This document shows, piece by piece, positions 14,099 to 17,660 of a stretch of DNA of 17,660 bases; position 1 is the first letter of the stretch; each line of letters starts with the position of its first letter. Both the position numbers and the translations under genes were made by a program. This DNA comes from Pelagibacteraceae bacterium TMED146 (GTDB lineage: Bacteria > Pseudomonadota > Alphaproteobacteria > Pelagibacterales > Pelagibacteraceae): NCBI GenBank assembly GCA_002171085.1, contig NHGV01000013.1:41131-58790 (forward strand). The letters run 5' to 3'. The notes beneath the pieces were generated by a model, which was not told the DNA's origin, made no database searches, and saw nothing but the letters and a program-made list of their open reading frames with translations.

Positions 14099-15190
14099 CT
14101 AATTAAATAAATTTTTTAAAAATAATAGTTTTGGCATCTTAGATATAATTCTCATATCATCTAACCAACTTCCTTCACTAGATAAAAACCTAATTACGCT
14201 TTCTTGATTATATTGATCAAAAAGTTTAAAAAATATATCAGGCATTTGGTTTGTATGGTTCTTTAATACTTTAACAAATAATTGATCTAAAAATTCATAT
14301 TTAGCTGAAATTGGTTTTTTAAAGCTTAATTGATCTAAGGATTTAGCAATGATTTTAGAATGCGCTTGTATATATGGGAATGCATACCCTGTGCTCATAC
14401 GATTTATGTTCCCTCTAATACCGATATCATAATAACCAGTTTCATTTTTTGAGGATCTTCTGAACATTGGAATTGCACCAATTTCTTCACTAATAATATT
14501 AAATTGATTGATGCAAAGATCCTTTTGAATGTATTGGTTAACTTCATCAACATACTTTTCTTTATTTAATTCATTTAACTTTGATAGCCAGGTTGTCTCT
14601 ATTAAAGCCCGATTATTTTTAAATGGTAAAATATAAAAAAAATGAACGCCTTGTTCTTTTTGTTTAAAGTCCATTAAAGTTAATTTGTTTTCATCAAAAG
14701 TATTTTGATTGGTTTCAATAGTAAGGCCATAAAAATGTTGATAAAGATTTCCCATTTTTATTTCTGGTACACGGCTATCAAAGACTATTTTACTTTCTAT
14801 AACTTCTTTATTATTTTTAATTTGAAAAACTTCTGAAGTTTTTTGAATGTCTTTTATTTCAAATCCTAATTTGAGATTAAATTTTTCATTTAAATTGTTT
14901 TTAATTTTTTCATAAAATTTTAAACTATTAATTGTTTGATAGGGATATTTTGTTTGGTTAAATATTTTTATTTTCTCTTTATTTTTCACTTCAAAATTAG
15001 ACCATTGTTTTTCTAAACAATCCTCAAAGTCATGATCATTTGTTTTCCAAAAAGACCATGTACGATCATTTTGAAATTCAGTTTTAGAATCTAGAATGAT
15101 AATCTTTTTATTCTGATTAGTTTTAGAAATTTGATAGGCAATAGATAATCCTGCACATCCCGCTCCAATAATTGCAATATCATAAATCAT
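14099..15190 (-). CDS. crtY: Lycopene beta-cyclase, CrtY type
   Basis: A 363-residue FAD/NAD-binding cyclase. The dinucleotide-binding G-A-G-C-A-G is at 9-14, the family hallmark D-R-T-W-S-F-W at 42-48, Q-H-F-Y-G at 151-155, and M-S-T-G-Y-A-F-P at 265-272. It closes beta rings on both ends of lycopene to give beta-carotene, the substrate of Blh. It lies two bases after crtB and four before blh. CrtY in other bacteria is usually slightly longer (about 380-390 residues), but all motifs are present. Confidence 0.94.
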   Translation of the reverse strand: MIYDIAIIGAGCAGLSIAYQISKTNQNKKIIILDSKTEFQNDRTWSFWKTNDHDFEDCLEKQWSNFEVKNKEKIKIFNQTKYPYQTINSLKFYEKIKNNLNEKFNLKLGFEIKDIQKTSEVFQIKNNKEVIESKIVFDSRVPEIKMGNLYQHFYGLTIETNQNTFDENKLTLMDFKQKEQGVHFFYILPFKNNRALIETTWLSKLNELNKEKYVDEVNQYIQKDLCINQFNIISEEIGAIPMFRRSSKNETGYYDIGIRGNINRMSTGYAFPYIQAHSKIIAKSLDQLSFKKPISAKYEFLDQLFVKVLKNHTNQMPDIFFKLFDQYNQESVIRFLSSEGSWLDDMRIISKMPKLLFLKNLFN

Positions 15191-15192
15191 AT

Positions 15193-16053
15193 TTAGAAAT
15201 AATTTGAATGAAGCTGATGTGTTAAATGTACAGGTTCTTTTGATTTATATTTTGTAAATACATTTGATAATAAAATTAAAAGTTTTTCAAAAGTGTTTAA
15301 ATAAATTCGTTGTTTCAAAAAAAGCGTTTTGTTTTTGATAATTTTTTTACCAATAGAGTTATAGAGTATACCTGCAATTAAAATGCTAAACTTGTTTTTT
15401 TTAGGTATGTAATAAATACCTGCAAAGCCACTTTGATAATATGTTTCAGCAATCTCTAGTAATTGTTTTGTTAAATTAAAAATTAATGCATCATTTAACC
15501 CATTAGTAATGTCACTTGGCTTAAAATTATTTGGCAGCATATCTTTTGGAATATAAATTCTCCCGTTTTGTGCATCTTCTTTAGTGTCCCTTGATATGTT
15601 TGTAATCTGCATTCCAATTCCAAGATCTATAGCAAATTTCCAAGCATTATGATCGTTTGCACCAAGTATCTTTGCCATCAAACCTCCAACAGTCCCAGCA
15701 ACTTGATAACTGTATTTTATCAGTTCACTTAAATTTTTAGGCTGTTTAAAATTGATGTCTGATGAGATGCCTGTAATTAAATCATCAATAAATTTTTGAT
15801 CTAATTGATATGTCCTTTGTAGCTTTTTAAATTCCTTATTAATTATGTCTTCTGGAGTTTCTTTTTTATAATCTGTAATTAAATCATTAAACTTAGTTTT
15901 TTGATCTCCCTCATCAGCCGCATCATCAAGTTGTCTGCAAAAAGCATATAAAATTGCTGCATCATTAAGGGTTTTGTTATCAAGTAATAACCCTGCAAAA
16001 TAAAAAGACTTCGCATGTTTTTTTAAAATATCTTGAGCAGTATTATTCATCAT
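15193..16053 (-). CDS. crtB: Phytoene synthase
   Basis: A 286-residue squalene/phytoene synthase. Both Asp-rich metal-binding motifs are intact: D-D-A-A-D at 43-47 within Y-A-F-C-R-Q-L-D-D, and R-D-T-K-E-D at 155-160 followed by G-R-I-Y-I-P. K-S-F-Y-F-A at 15-20 is the N-terminal signature. It joins two GGPP molecules head-to-head to phytoene. The ATG follows the crtI TAA with no bases between; a second ATG directly follows (codon 2), so either may be used through coupled reinitiation. Confidence 0.95.
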   Translation of the reverse strand: MMNNTAQDILKKHAKSFYFAGLLLDNKTLNDAAILYAFCRQLDDAADEGDQKTKFNDLITDYKKETPEDIINKEFKKLQRTYQLDQKFIDDLITGISSDINFKQPKNLSELIKYSYQVAGTVGGLMAKILGANDHNAWKFAIDLGIGMQITNISRDTKEDAQNGRIYIPKDMLPNNFKPSDITNGLNDALIFNLTKQLLEIAETYYQSGFAGIYYIPKKNKFSILIAGILYNSIGKKIIKNKTLFLKQRIYLNTFEKLLILLSNVFTKYKSKEPVHLTHQLHSNYF

Positions 16054-17526
16054 TTAAATATCAAGGTGATCTAAAACTTTAGCTGAGGACAATACTCCTG
16101 GAATACCTGCTCCTGGATGCGCACCTGCTCCTACAAAATATAGATTATCTAATATCTCGGATTTGTTATGAAACCTAAAGTATGCTGATTGTGTAAATAC
16201 GGGTTCTATTGAAAAACCAGATCCGTATTTGGTATTTAATTCTTTTTCAAAATAATTTGGGGTTACAAAAATTTCTGCTTCAACGTGTTTGGATAGCTCT
16301 GGCATACAAGTTTGTTCTAGTTTTCTTATTACTTTATCTTTAAAGGTTTTGCCTTCTTGTTCCCAGTTTATTTTAGATTGATTATTGGGTACTGGAACCA
16401 AGACATAAAAACAATCTTTACCAGCTGGCGCCATACTTTGATCTGTTGCTGAAGGTCGGTGTAGGTAATAACTAAAATCATCATCAAGTGTTTTGGTATA
16501 AAAGATTTTATCTAACAATTGTTTATGAGATTTTCCAAGATAAATTGTATGGTGTTCAATATTTTCATATTTCTTTTTTGTTCCAAAATAATAAACATAT
16601 AATCCCATTGAATATTTCAACCGATCAGTCTTTAAATTAAATAATTTGTTATTAATTTTTGGATATATTAATTCATCATAAACTTTAGGTGGATCAGCAT
16701 TACAGATAACACTATCAATTTCTAAAATATCACTATTTTTTAAGACTATATTTTTAACTTTTCTATTTTCATGATTTATTTTTATAATTTCTTGTCCCTT
16801 AATAATTTTTACACCCACTTCATTCATTAATTTCTCAAATGCATTAATAATATTTCCAGTACCTCCCATAGAATAATGAACTCCCCATTTTCTTTCTAGA
16901 AACAAGATCAATGCATAAATTGAAGTTGTACTGTAAGGGTTGCCACCAACAAGTAATGGATGAATGGTAAATGCTTTTCTGAGCTTTTCATTTTTAATAA
17001 ATGAAGAAATGAAAGTAAAAACTGAATTATAACTTTTAAGTTTAAGCAATGCTGGAATTTGTTTGAGCATGAACCATACTTTATGAAAAGGTTTGTCTGC
17101 TAATTTTAAAAATCCAATATTAAATATTTTTTCAGATTCAATTAATAACTTTTCAAATCCTTTTTTGTCATTTGGATCAATTTTTTGTATATCTTGTAAC
17201 AGTTGATTTAAATTTTCACCGTAATTTAATTTAGATAAGTCATCAAATATGAATTGATACCAAATTTTAAGAGGAACGATGTTGATATAGTCCTGATATT
17301 TTTTATCAAATAGTTCGAAAAGTTCATAAATTAATTGTGGTGCAGTGATAACAGTGGGTCCAGCATCAAAAGTGTAGCCATCTTTTTTAAAAACTCTTGC
17401 ACGTCCGCCAAGATCATTTTGTTTTTCAATTAAAGTAACTTCATGACCCTTTGCTTTCAGTCTTAATGCAGCAGCGATGCCACCAAAACCAGATCCTATG
17501 ACTGCAATTTTTTTAACTTCACTCAT
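16054..17526 (-). CDS. crtI: Phytoene desaturase, CrtI type
   Basis: A 490-residue flavoprotein of normal CrtI length. The N-terminal FAD-binding G-S-G-F-G-G is at 11-16, with the second part of the fold L-I-E-K ... L-G-G-R-A-R at 32-44 and D-A-G-P-T-V-I at 54-60. The C-terminal FAD/CrtI signature G-A-G-A-H-P-G-A-G-I-P-G is at 466-477. It desaturates phytoene to lycopene, the membrane-bound step between CrtB and CrtY. It is the first gene of the minus-strand operon crtI-crtB-crtY-blh-ispH. No Shine-Dalgarno sequence precedes it; instead a perfect dyad touches the start codon. Confidence 0.96.
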   Translation of the reverse strand: MSEVKKIAVIGSGFGGIAAALRLKAKGHEVTLIEKQNDLGGRARVFKKDGYTFDAGPTVITAPQLIYELFELFDKKYQDYINIVPLKIWYQFIFDDLSKLNYGENLNQLLQDIQKIDPNDKKGFEKLLIESEKIFNIGFLKLADKPFHKVWFMLKQIPALLKLKSYNSVFTFISSFIKNEKLRKAFTIHPLLVGGNPYSTTSIYALILFLERKWGVHYSMGGTGNIINAFEKLMNEVGVKIIKGQEIIKINHENRKVKNIVLKNSDILEIDSVICNADPPKVYDELIYPKINNKLFNLKTDRLKYSMGLYVYYFGTKKKYENIEHHTIYLGKSHKQLLDKIFYTKTLDDDFSYYLHRPSATDQSMAPAGKDCFYVLVPVPNNQSKINWEQEGKTFKDKVIRKLEQTCMPELSKHVEAEIFVTPNYFEKELNTKYGSGFSIEPVFTQSAYFRFHNKSEILDNLYFVGAGAHPGAGIPGVLSSAKVLDHLDI

Positions 17527-17542
17527 TTTGAATTATTCAAAA
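17526..17542. promoter_or_regulatory. Perfect dyad at the crtI translation start (candidate operator)
   Basis: TTTTGAAT (17526-17533) and ATTCAAAA (17535-17542) are exact complements around one base, and the dyad abuts and shares one base with the crtI ATG (17524-17526). A possible minus-strand -10 box TAATAT (17546-17551) would place the transcription start inside or beside it. It could be a repressor site for the carotenoid/retinal operon. The dyad is seen; the function is inferred. Confidence 0.45.
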
Positions 17543-17660
17543 AGTATATTAAAAGTTGCATTATTTCAGGAAAAAAGCGTCTTTTTGTGGAAATTAATGA
17601 TTTTTTTTGGTTTTAATGAACGCAAATATAAGTATAAATTGCCGCAGTTAAAGGCGAATC
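17527..17660 (-). other. Region upstream of crtI to the right edge
   Basis: No gene is firmly supported. It holds the dyad at the crtI start, a weak -10 candidate (TAATAT at 17546-17551; the best -35 at 17-base spacing is only TTTTCC), and a short A/T-rich inverted repeat at 17572-17586. Two minus-strand frames are open from the right edge: one ends in TAA at 17613-17615 after 15 codons, the other in TGA at 17566-17568 after 30 codons. Either could be the tail of an upstream gene, but neither shows a recognisable motif. Confidence 0.3.

Noticed and set aside
13180..17526. Carotenoid genes as a horizontally acquired island
   Set aside because: Codon use and AT richness look like the flanking genes, junctions are fully streamlined, and no integrase, insertion sequence or direct repeats flank the cluster. 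Old transfer cannot be excluded, but nothing here shows it.
17572..17586. Inverted repeat AAAAAG-CGT-CTTTTT as an intrinsic terminator
   Set aside because: The stem has a single G-C pair and would be too unstable; the A and T runs make this pattern likely by chance.
1..17660. Proteorhodopsin, CRISPR array, mobile element or defence system
   Set aside because: I looked for these and saw none: no rhodopsin-like open frame, no regular direct repeats, and no transposase, integrase or restriction genes in the window.

Overview
The window looks like chromosomal DNA of a streamlined, AT-rich marine alphaproteobacterium of the SAR11 (Pelagibacter) type. This rests on four things: very low G+C, intergenic gaps mostly under 40 bases, the alphaproteobacterial rluD-rpoH and aapJQMP gene sets, and a carotenoid/retinal gene set (crtI-crtB-crtY-blh) as found in proteorhodopsin-bearing ocean bacteria. 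The lineage is an inference from content; no 16S gene or proteorhodopsin gene is present.

Layout, left to right. The end of purA (+) converges on rpoH (-), which follows rluD (-). Next, all on the minus strand, come a general L-amino-acid ABC importer (aapJ, then a stem-loop, then aapQ, aapM, aapP) and, upstream of it, a betaine/proline-type importer pair (proX, proW) with no ATPase gene beside it. A tRNA-Arg(UCG) gene and a 193-base gap carrying three inverted repeats precede proX. Further right on the minus strand is an overlapping set: Sua5-type threonylcarbamoyl-AMP synthase, an ABC ATPase and its ABC-2 permease. Divergent from it on the plus strand are xseB and ispA. ispA converges on ispH, the last gene of a tight minus-strand operon crtI-crtB-crtY-blh-ispH that runs almost to the right edge.

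Functionally the window joins two themes of oligotrophic ocean life. One is high-affinity uptake of amino acids and probably compatible solutes, with the binding-protein genes having the two clearest ribosome binding sites in the window. The other is isoprenoid to retinal synthesis: IspH makes IPP/DMAPP, IspA condenses them, CrtB/CrtI/CrtY make beta-carotene, and Blh cleaves it to retinal, presumably for a proteorhodopsin encoded elsewhere.

I found no mobile element, phage gene, CRISPR array, toxin-antitoxin or defence system, and no gene of wholly unknown type. The best leads are small-scale. They are a perfect 17-base dyad against the crtI start codon, a hairpin between aapJ and aapQ, two separate convergent gene pairs that end on the same overlapping TTAA, an importer lacking its ATPase, a Q-loop substitution in the exporter ATPase, and inverted repeats between tRNA-Arg and proX.
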